6,187 nucleotides of DNA from the NCBI GenBank assembly GCA_025934385.1, contig JAICYE010000142.1, positions 1-6,187 of the forward strand. The letters run 5' to 3'. The notes under the pieces were generated by a model, which was given only the letters and a program-made list of their open reading frames with translations, did no database searches and was not told the origin of the DNA. Made by a program: the position numbers and the translations under genes. Shown here one piece after another: positions 1-5,477 of this stretch (positions are counted from its first letter, which is position 1; each line of letters starts with the position of its first letter). The DNA is from Acidimicrobiia bacterium. Its GTDB lineage: Bacteria; Actinomycetota; Acidimicrobiia; IMCC26256; BP-133.

Positions 1-3000
1 ATCGCCACCTTCGACGGGGTGAGGGCGCAGCGGTCGGCCAGTTCGGACGGCGTCACCGGCCCCGACAGGTCGAGATGCCCCCGCAGCACCGCCGCCGCCA
101 CCTGCTCGACCGCCACGGGCCCGTCGAGCCGGTCCTCGAGGAGCACTCGGACCTCGGCGGAGGACTCCGTCGCCCACCAGCGTTCGACCCCGTCGGGCCC
201 GCCTTCCGAGCGGACCCGGCCGCGGGCGGCCAACTGGTCGAACAGCGGCCGCCACGGCCCACGGGCCGGCGTGACCACCAGGCTCAGCAGCAGGTCGTGG
301 AGGTCGTCGGGGGTGGACGGCTCCGGGGTCACCTCGGCCCGGACCCGGGCGATGGCCTCGGGGTCGAGCCGGCCGATGGTCGACAGGTCGACGGGCAGGC
401 CCCGGCGGAGCTGGACGGCGTTGGTGCGGCGGTCGACGGCCTCGGCGTCGTCGAGGAAGGCGTAGGGCTTGGCGGTGAGGATCTCGTGGGCGAAGGCCGA
501 CGCCTCCGTCGTGTCGCGGAAGTGGACGCCGACCCGGCCCGACTCGATGCCGTCGAGCAGCGCCGTCAGCCCGTCGATGTCGAGCGCTTCGGTCATCGTG
601 TCGTGCATCGTCTGGCGGACGATCGGATGGTCGGGGATCCCGATCGGCCCGGCGACGTTCTCCTGGCAGGCGGCCGCCTGGGGGAAGAGGGCGGCCATGA
701 AGTCGTCGGCCTCCATCCGCTGCAGCGGCGGCGGGTTGCGGCGCCCGCCCTTCCAGCGCAGCACGACCAGCGCCCGGTTGAGGTTCCACCGCCAGCGGCT
801 GGTGAACATCGGCGACGGCGGCGACAGCACCGCCTGCTCCAGCACCGCCCGCACCGTCTTCGAGTTGAGGAAGCGGACCACGTCGGCCAGCGGGAAGCTG
901 TGGTGCGGCCCGAGCGACAGGACGACGGCGTCGTCGTTGGCCGCCGCCTGCAGCTCGAAGTCGAACGAGACGCAGAACCGCTTGCGCAGCGCCAGGCCGA
1001 GGGCCCGGTTGATCCGCCCGCCGAGCGGTGAGTGGATGACGAGGTGCATGCCCTCGGCGTCGTCGAAGAAGCGCTCGAAGACGAGGTCGGTGGACGTCGG
1101 CACCACGCCGAGCACCGCCTGGCCGGCGGCGACGTAGTCGACGAGCTGCGTGGCGCCCGCCTCGTCGAGGCGGGCCGCTTCGCCCAGCCACGCCCGGGCG
1201 CCGTCGGCGTCGCCGGCGGTGAGGAAGGCGTCGACCGTGGAGCGCAGCGCCGACACCTCGGCCGAGAGCTCGGGGGTGCGGGCCGGGGCCTCGCCCGTCC
1301 AGAACGGGATCGTCGGCGGCTTGCCCTCGGCGTCGGCCACCCGGACGACGCCGGAGGCGACCTGACGGATCTGCCAGGCGTGGGTGCCGAGCAGGAAGAT
1401 GTCGCCGGCCATCGACTCGGTGGCCCAATCCTCGTTGACGGTGCCGACGAACAGCTCGTCGGGCTCGAGCACGACCCGGAAGTCGCCGATCTCGGGGATG
1501 GCCCCGCCCGAGGTCAGGGCGGCCAGCCGGGCGGCCGGCCGGGCCCGGACCTCGCCGTTGACGGCGTCGAGATGGAGGTAGGCCGCCCGCCGCCCCCGGC
1601 CGGTCTCGATGCCCCGGCCCACCATGTCGAGGACTTCGTCGAACGTCTCCCGGGCGAGATCGCGGTAGGGGTGGGCCCGGCGAACCAGGGCGAAGAGGTC
1701 GTCGACACGGCAGCCGGCCTCGGGGCAGGCGGCGACCTCGGCCACCAGCTGCTGGGCCAGGATGTCGAGGGGGGCCACCGGCGGGACGATGGCGTCGAGG
1801 GCGCCGGTCTCCACCGCCCGGAGCAGGGCGGCGCACTCCACCAGCTCGTCGCGGGTCAGCGGGAACAGGCGGCCCTTCGGCGTGCCCCGCCGGCTGTGGC
1901 CCGAGCGCCCGACGCGCTGCAGGAACGTGGCGATGCTCCGGGGGGAGCCGACCTGGCAGACGAGGTCGACCGGGCCGATGTCGATCCCCAGCTCCAGCGA
2001 CGCCGTGGCCACCAGGGCCTTGAGATCACCGGCCCGCAGGCGCGACTCGACCTTGTAGCGCCGGTCCTTCGACAGGGAGCCGTGGTGGGCGCTCACGACG
2101 TCGTCGCCGAGGCGCTCGCCGAGCTGGTGAGCGAGGCGCTCGGCCAGCCGGCGGGTGTTGACGAAGACCAGCGTGGTGCGGTGCTCGGCCACGAGCGCGG
2201 CGATCCGGTCGAGGACGTCGCCCATCTGTTCGGCCGAGGCGATCGCCTCCAGCTCGCCCTGGGGCAGCTCCAGCGCCAGGTCGAGGTCGCGGCGGTGGCC
2301 GGTGTCGACCACGGCGCAAGGCGCCGGCGCGCCCCCGCCGCACAGCATCCCGGCCAGCAGCTCGATCGGGCGTTGGGTGGCGGAGAGACCGATGCGCTGG
2401 GGCCGGACCTCGGCGGCCCGCTCCAGGCGCTCCAGCGTCAGCGTCAGGTGGGAGCCGCGCTTGTCGCGCGCCGCGGCGTGGATCTCGTCGACGATGACCG
2501 TCTCCACCGCCCCCAGCACCGCCCGGCTCCGGGCGGCGGTCACCATGAGGTAGAGCGACTCGGGCGTGGTGATGAGGAAGTTGGGCGGGCGGCGCACCAT
2601 CAGCGCCCGCTCGCTCGGGGTGGTGTCGCCCGTCCGCACCGCCACGGTCAGCTCCGGGGCGGGGAAACCGAGCTCGGCGGCGACCCCGGCGATCTCCCGC
2701 AGCGGCCGCTCGAGGTTCTCGGCGATGTCGACGGCCAGCGCCCGCAGCGGCGACACGTAGGCGACCTGGGCCCGGCCCTCCACCTCGACGCCGGCCGCCG
2801 CCGCCCGGTAGAGCCGGTCGATGCAGACGAGGAAGCCGGCCAGCGTCTTCCCCGAGCCGGTGGGGGCGGCGATCAGGGTGTCGCGCCCGGCGGCGATGTG
2901 GGCCCAGCCCTGCTCCTGCGGCGGCGTCGGGCCCTCGGGGAACCGCCGGCGGAACCATTCCGCAACCGCCGGATGGAAACCGGCCCCTACCGGCGGTATG

Positions 3001-3047
3001 AAGCCCTCTCCTTCCGGGAACGGCGTCGGTCGCTCGATGACAGCCAT
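1..3047 (-). CDS. lhr: Lhr-type long superfamily 2 DNA helicase, N-terminal 1015 residues (3' end beyond window)
   Basis: This is an ATP-dependent 3'-5' DNA translocase/helicase of the Lhr family, a cytoplasmic enzyme linked to DNA repair in mycobacteria. I translated it from ATG 3047 to the window edge without meeting a stop. Motifs in order: I APTGSGKT (61-68), Ia YVSPLRAL (97-104), TGDT (139-142), TPES (161-164), DEIH box (187-190), III LSAT (221-224), IV VFVNTRR (294-300), V TASLELGIDIG (348-358) and VI QRVGRSGH (377-384). Beyond the two RecA domains come the Lhr-core signatures: GDIFLLGTHAWQI (548-560), HSPLGGRINRALGLALRKRF (672-691) and SPMFTSRWRWN (745-755), then HEILTAKPYAFLDD (854-867). 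These run past 1000 residues, which fits the roughly 1500-residue long form and not the roughly 820-residue ligase-associated helicase. ATG 3047 is the only usable start: an in-frame TGA lies upstream with no ATG, GTG or TTG between. It is divergent from the MetE-like/LigD-polymerase pair. The C-terminal region is not visible. Confidence 0.95.
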   Translation of the reverse strand, partial: MAVIERPTPFPEGEGFIPPVGAGFHPAVAEWFRRRFPEGPTPPQEQGWAHIAAGRDTLIAAPTGSGKTLAGFLVCIDRLYRAAAAGVEVEGRAQVAYVSPLRALAVDIAENLERPLREIAGVAAELGFPAPELTVAVRTGDTTPSERALMVRRPPNFLITTPESLYLMVTAARSRAVLGAVETVIVDEIHAAARDKRGSHLTLTLERLERAAEVRPQRIGLSATQRPIELLAGMLCGGGAPAPCAVVDTGHRRDLDLALELPQGELEAIASAEQMGDVLDRIAALVAEHRTTLVFVNTRRLAERLAHQLGERLGDDVVSAHHGSLSKDRRYKVESRLRAGDLKALVATASLELGIDIGPVDLVCQVGSPRSIATFLQRVGRSGHSRRGTPKGRLFPLTRDELVECAALLRAVETGALDAIVPPVAPLDILAQQLVAEVAACPEAGCRVDDLFALVRRAHPYRDLARETFDEVLDMVGRGIETGRGRRAAYLHLDAVNGEVRARPAARLAALTSGGAIPEIGDFRVVLEPDELFVGTVNEDWATESMAGDIFLLGTHAWQIRQVASGVVRVADAEGKPPTIPFWTGEAPARTPELSAEVSALRSTVDAFLTAGDADGARAWLGEAARLDEAGATQLVDYVAAGQAVLGVVPTSTDLVFERFFDDAEGMHLVIHSPLGGRINRALGLALRKRFCVSFDFELQAAANDDAVVLSLGPHHSFPLADVVRFLNSKTVRAVLEQAVLSPPSPMFTSRWRWNLNRALVVLRWKGGRRNPPPLQRMEADDFMAALFPQAAACQENVAGPIGIPDHPIVRQTMHDTMTEALDIDGLTALLDGIESGRVGVHFRDTTEASAFAHEILTAKPYAFLDDAEAVDRRTNAVQLRRGLPVDLSTIGRLDPEAIARVRAEVTPEPSTPDDLHDLLLSLVVTPARGPWRPLFDQLAARGRVRSEGGPDGVERWWATESSAEVRVLLEDRLDGPVAVEQVAAAVLRGHLDLSGPVTPSELADRCALTPSKVA

Positions 3048-3053
3048 CGTCCG

Positions 3054-3059
3054 AGAGTA
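3054..3059 (-). promoter_or_regulatory. Candidate -10 element for lhr, leaderless start
   Basis: On the minus strand TACTCT fits the actinobacterial TANNNT -10 pattern. It ends 6 nt before ATG 3047, so transcription would begin at or next to the start codon. No Shine-Dalgarno precedes the ATG, which agrees with a leaderless message. I see no convincing -35: a TTGTCA is only 11 nt away. The call rests on one short motif in GC-rich DNA. Confidence 0.45.
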
Positions 3060-3069
3060 CCGACCAGCA

Positions 3070-3101
3070 GTGACAACGACGACGGAGGCGGCCGGTAGGG
3101 T
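3070..3101 (+). promoter_or_regulatory. Candidate promoter for the MetE-like/LigD-polymerase operon, leaderless start
   Basis: TAGGGT (3096-3101) matches TANNNT and ends 8 nt before ATG 3110, so the predicted start site falls on or beside the A of the start codon. GTGACA (3070-3075) resembles a -35 TTGACA with one mismatch, but the 20-nt spacer is long. No Shine-Dalgarno is present before the ATG. The two divergent start codons are only 62 nt apart, so polymerase binding for the two directions probably interferes or is co-regulated. Confidence 0.45.
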
Positions 3102-3109
3102 TCACGCCT

Positions 3110-4183
3110 ATGCCGGACGTCTGGCCCGCGGGCACCGTCACGGGGCTCGGCCCTTTTCCGGGGGTCGACCCCCTGGCGGCGGCCCGCATCGTCGTGTCGG
3201 AACTGCCCGACCTCCCATTTCTCCCGGAGCTCCAGGCCCGGGGCATCGGCTCCGACCCCATAGGGCGCACGGCCGGGCTCCTGGCCGATCTCCACGTGGA
3301 GGTCGGCACCGGCGTGTGGCGGTTCGTACCGAGGGGCGGGCGGGACGAGCAGCGGGCCCACGAGGCCCTGACCACCGACCTCGACGCCCTCGAGGAGGCG
3401 GCCGAGGGCTACGGGGGCCCGCTGAAGGTCCGCGTCGTGGGGCCGTGGACGCTGGCCGCCAGCGTCGAGCTGCGCCGGGGGGAGAAGGCGCTGGCCGACG
3501 AGGGTGCCATCCGAGACGTCACGGCCTCGCTGGCCGAGGGCCTCGCCCGCCACCGCGACGACCTCCGCCGTCGCCTCCCCGGCCTCACCCGGATCGTGGT
3601 CCAGGTCGACGAGCCGCTCCTCGGGGCCGTGGTGGCCGGGGAGCTTTCCACCGCCAGCGGCTGGGGCCGGCTGCGGAGCTACGAGCGGACCGTGGTGGAG
3701 GACGGGCTCCGCCAGGTGCTCGGCTCGGCATCGCGCTCGACCGCCGAGATTGCGGTCGAGCGCCACAGCGCCGCCGCGGCCGAGGGCGTGGACGGCGACA
3801 TCGCCGGGGTCTGGATCGGGGCCGCGCCGCTCGATGGCGCCCTGCTCCGGGGGGCGGGGGCGCGGTTCGTCGGTGTCGACGGCGCCGTCCTCGACTCGGT
3901 CGACGAAGACGAGATCGGCGAAGCCGTCGACGCCGGCCTCGGCCTCCTCGTCGCCTGCGGGCCGCTCGAGACGCAGCAGAACGATCCGCGCCCCGTCACC
4001 GACCCCGTCCGCAGTCTGTGGAAGCGCCTCGGATTCCGGATCGAACAGCTCGCCACCACGGTGGCGGTCGCGCCGGTCGAGGGGCTCGAGCATCTCGAGC
4101 GGGGGGCGGTGCCGGCGGTGCTCCGGCGGGCGGTGGAGGCGGCCCGCTACCTCGAGGAGGCCGGCGCCGAGGAGGAGTCGTAG
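3110..4183 (+). CDS. Short MetE/UROD-fold protein, 'methionine synthase-like' (357 aa), metal site apparently degenerate
   Basis: The protein resembles the short actinobacterial family usually labelled 'methionine synthase, vitamin B12-independent' (Rv3015c type). It matches only the catalytic C-terminal TIM-barrel half of MetE, which is about 750 residues long. Family-like segments are TGLGPFPGVDP (11-21), ELPDLPFLPEL (31-41), PLKVRVVGPWTLAASVEL (104-121), VQVDEP (164-169, like the MetE QIDEP loop) and TASGWGRLR (181-189). The zinc site looks lost: where relatives have His-x-Cys the sequence reads RHSAA (His219, Ala221), and where they have TP-x-CGL it reads APVEGL (Glu324 for Cys). True homocysteine methylation is therefore unlikely, and the real substrate is unknown. 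ATG 3110 is the only start after the in-frame TGA at 3071. It is the first gene of a pair with the LigD-type polymerase and is divergent from lhr. Family assignment is fairly sure; function is open. Confidence 0.85.
   Translation: MPDVWPAGTVTGLGPFPGVDPLAAARIVVSELPDLPFLPELQARGIGSDPIGRTAGLLADLHVEVGTGVWRFVPRGGRDEQRAHEALTTDLDALEEAAEGYGGPLKVRVVGPWTLAASVELRRGEKALADEGAIRDVTASLAEGLARHRDDLRRRLPGLTRIVVQVDEPLLGAVVAGELSTASGWGRLRSYERTVVEDGLRQVLGSASRSTAEIAVERHSAAAAEGVDGDIAGVWIGAAPLDGALLRGAGARFVGVDGAVLDSVDEDEIGEAVDAGLGLLVACGPLETQQNDPRPVTDPVRSLWKRLGFRIEQLATTVAVAPVEGLEHLERGAVPAVLRRAVEAARYLEEAGAEEES
4170..4176 (+). promoter_or_regulatory. Ribosome binding site of the LigD-type polymerase, inside the preceding CDS
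   Basis: AGGAGGA sits 8 nt before GTG 4185 and is a near-perfect Shine-Dalgarno. It lies within the codons for the C-terminal Glu run of the upstream gene. It fixes GTG 4185 as the start in preference to an upstream ATG at 3504 in the same frame, or to internal ATG codons. Confidence 0.8.
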
Positions 4184-4184
4184 G

Positions 4185-5198
4185 GTGGGCACCAAGGCGG
4201 AAGAGACGGTGCTGGAACTCGACGGCCGCGACGTCCGCATCACCAGCCCCGACAAGGTGTTCTTCCCCGAGCGGGGGGAGACGAAGCTCGACCTCGTCCG
4301 TTACTACGAAGCGGTGCGGGAGCCGCTCATGGCGACCATGGGGGGCCGCCCGGTGCTGCTGCAACGGTTCCCGGAAGGGGCGGGGGGGTCGTCGTTCTTC
4401 CAGAAGCGGGTGCCGAAGGACGCTCCCGACTGGCTGCAGACGACGGTCGTCAGCACGCCCAACGGCACCACGTCGAACGCGCTGGTGGCCGCCGACCTCG
4501 CCCACGTCGCCTGGGCCGTCAACCTCGGCTGCCTCGGCTTCCACGTGTGGCCGTACCGGGCGGCGGATCCCGACCACGCCGACGAGCTCCGCATCGACCT
4601 CGACCCCACGCCCGGCATCACGTTCGACGAGGTCCGGGAGGGAGCCCGGAAGGTGAAGGAGATGCTCGACGAACTCGGCCTCGTCGGAGCGCCGAAGACC
4701 ACCGGCGGAGACGGGCTGCACGTCTACGTCCGCCTCCTGCCGCAATGGAGCTCGATCGAGGTGCGGGCCTGCGCCGTGGCCCTGGCCCGGGAGCTGGAAC
4801 GGCGCCACCCCGACCTGCTGACCGCCGCCTGGTGGAAGGAGGAGCGGGGCCGGCGGGTCTTCGTCGACTTCAACCAGAACTCGCCCCACAAGACGATGTT
4901 CGGGGCCTGGTCGGTGCGGGCCCGGCCCGGCGGGCAGGCGTCGGGTCCGTTCGCCTGGGACGAGCTCGACACGATCGATCCCGAGGCGATGACGCTGGCC
5001 ACCCTGCCCGGGCGGGTGGCCGAGACGGGCGACCCCTGGCGCGACACCTACGGCACACCGCAGTCACTCGAGCCGCTCCTCGCCCTCCACGAACGAGACA
5101 TGGCCGCCGGCCTGGCCGACGCCCCCTGGCCGCCCGTCTACCCCAAGATGCCCAACGAGCCGCCCCGGGTGGCGCCGAGCCGGGCCAAACGGCCCTGA
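4185..5198 (+). CDS. ligD: Standalone LigD-type DNA primase-polymerase (NHEJ polymerase domain), 337 aa
   Basis: This is an archaeo-eukaryotic primase-superfamily polymerase equivalent to the LigD-POL module. That module fills gaps and adds nucleotides, often ribonucleotides, at breaks during non-homologous end joining. The N-terminal TSPDKVFFPERGETK (20-34) keeps two lysines 10 residues apart (K24, K34), matching the pair that reads the 5' phosphate in mycobacterial LigD-POL. Next come SSFFQKRVPKDAPDW (69-83), WAVNLGCLGFHVWP (110-123), the catalytic pair RIDLDPTPG (136-144, D138 and D140), TTGGDGLHVYVRL (172-184, H179), VFVDFNQN (225-232, third acidic D228) and WSVRARPG (242-249). No ligase or nuclease domain is attached, so it resembles the standalone PolD proteins of mycobacteria; the ligD symbol is used loosely. 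One oddity is Asp176, where the family usually has Lys or Arg. It starts with GTG, 1 nt after the MetE-like stop, so translation is probably coupled. Ku and an ATP-dependent ligase are not in the window. Confidence 0.95.
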   Translation: MGTKAEETVLELDGRDVRITSPDKVFFPERGETKLDLVRYYEAVREPLMATMGGRPVLLQRFPEGAGGSSFFQKRVPKDAPDWLQTTVVSTPNGTTSNALVAADLAHVAWAVNLGCLGFHVWPYRAADPDHADELRIDLDPTPGITFDEVREGARKVKEMLDELGLVGAPKTTGGDGLHVYVRLLPQWSSIEVRACAVALARELERRHPDLLTAAWWKEERGRRVFVDFNQNSPHKTMFGAWSVRARPGGQASGPFAWDELDTIDPEAMTLATLPGRVAETGDPWRDTYGTPQSLEPLLALHERDMAAGLADAPWPPVYPKMPNEPPRVAPSRAKRP

Positions 5199-5212
5199 GC
5201 GGGTTCGGCGCG

Positions 5213-5240
5213 TTTGTCCCTCTTGCCACAGTGGTAAAGT
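5213..5240 (+). promoter_or_regulatory. Candidate promoter for the secreted collagen-like gene
   Basis: TTTGTC (5213-5218) and TAAAGT (5235-5240, a TANNNT -10) are separated by 16 nt. Initiation would be near 5247, leaving a leader of about 230 nt before ATG 5478. That is long enough to hold the RNA structures seen downstream. This is inferred from motifs only. Confidence 0.4.
5223..5237. promoter_or_regulatory. 15-bp near-palindrome, candidate operator
   Basis: TTGCCACAGTGGTAA has 7-bp arms around a central A. The arms TTGCCAC and TTACCAC (reverse complement of the right arm) differ at one position. It occupies the spacer and overlaps the first bases of the candidate -10 TAAAGT, where a bound dimeric repressor would block polymerase. 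I do not recognise the regulator. Confidence 0.4.
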
Positions 5241-5249
5241 CCGCCTCAG

Positions 5250-5333
5250 GCATTCCACTCTCTTGTGCTGCTCCGGACCTCGGTGGTGCATCCAATCCCT
5301 TGGACGCCCAGGACGTCGAGCAGGAGGGAATGC
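5250..5333 (+). ncRNA. Candidate structured leader RNA (84 nt, nested stems)
   Basis: By eye, GCATTCC (5250-5256) pairs exactly with GGAATGC (5327-5333). CTC (5258-5260) pairs with GAG (5324-5326) across a one-base bulge, and CTGCTC (5268-5273) pairs exactly with GAGCAG (5318-5323). At the tip TCCAA (5291-5295) pairs with TTGGA (5300-5304) around a UCCC loop. The nested, long-range and collinear pairing looks like a folded aptamer or leader and not a simple terminator, and no U-tract follows. I could not match it to a riboswitch class from memory. It could still be a chance fold in GC-rich sequence. Confidence 0.4.
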
Positions 5334-5397
5334 GAACCCCCAAGGCGTGATCCGCCGGCGTCCGATCGGCGCCTTCCCGCCAAACCCCCCTTCTCAG

Positions 5398-5425
5398 CGA
5401 TCGGCCGCGCCACGCGGCCGGATCG
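5398..5425 (+). repeat. Strong inverted repeat/hairpin in the leader
   Basis: CGATCGGCCGCG (5398-5409) and CGCGGCCGGATCG (5413-5425) are complementary over 12 pairs with a single bulged base and a three-base CCA spacer. It follows the C-rich, unstructured-looking run at 5380-5395 and ends 52 nt before the start codon. There is no following U-tract. It could be a leader hairpin, an expression platform, an RNA-stability element or a DNA-binding site. Confidence 0.5.
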
Positions 5426-5458
5426 AACATTGCGAGTCCGGGCCGACGCGTCCGGGCG

Positions 5459-5476
5459 ATGAACAAAAAGGTCTGA
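5459..5476 (+). other. Five-codon micro-ORF abutting the next start codon
   Basis: ATG AAC AAA AAG GTC TGA encodes MNKKV and stops one base before ATG 5478. Its AAAAAGG core is also the likely ribosome site (AGG 5469-5471, spacer 6) for the downstream gene. It has no evident Shine-Dalgarno of its own, so it may be coincidental. If translated, it would cover the downstream gene's ribosome site. Confidence 0.2.
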
Positions 5477-5477
5477 C

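Larger units (their letters stand above)
5199..5477. other. 279-nt intergenic regulatory region, no protein gene supported
   Basis: Between the polymerase stop and the secreted-protein start there is no ORF with a convincing start, ribosome site or protein signature. The stretch is less GC-rich near 5211-5240. It contains the promoter, near-palindrome, nested RNA stem, second hairpin and micro-ORF listed separately. An 8-bp direct repeat GTCCGGGC occurs at 5436-5443 and 5450-5457. I see no clear intrinsic terminator with a U-tract for the upstream operon. Confidence 0.6.

Noticed and set aside
75..3098. Large plus-strand open frames (318 and 688 codons) opposite lhr
   Set aside because: They are antisense shadows caused by GC-rich third positions. 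Their translations are low-complexity and rich in Arg, Gly, Ala and Asp with no domain, while the minus strand carries every Lhr helicase motif in one continuous frame.
2026..3375. Minus-strand open frame of 449 codons spanning the divergent promoter region
   Set aside because: It is out of frame with Lhr, crosses both divergent start codons, and has low-complexity Arg/Gly/Ala-rich sequence.
3110..4183. Calling this gene a functional methionine synthase (metE)
   Set aside because: It is about half the length of MetE, has only the C-terminal barrel, and appears to lack the zinc-binding cysteines.
3504..4184. Extending the polymerase upstream to an in-frame ATG at 3504
   Set aside because: The extra 227 residues are Ser/Arg/Pro-rich shadow of the MetE-like frame. 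GTG 4185 has a strong ribosome site and matches the usual LigD-POL N-terminus.
2987..4255. Minus-strand open frame of 422 codons opposite the MetE-like gene
   Set aside because: It is an antisense shadow with no recognisable domain, and it would overlap the lhr start and the divergent promoters.
2821..4656. Plus-strand open frame of 611 codons crossing the intergenic region and the MetE-like gene
   Set aside because: It is a frame shadow with Pro/Arg/Gly-rich composition. The real genes in this interval are supported by family motifs and start signals.
5250..5425. Assigning the leader to a known riboswitch (cyclic-di-GMP, cyclic-di-AMP or cobalamin class)
   Set aside because: I looked for the conserved core strings of these classes as I remember them and did not find them, so I left it unassigned.
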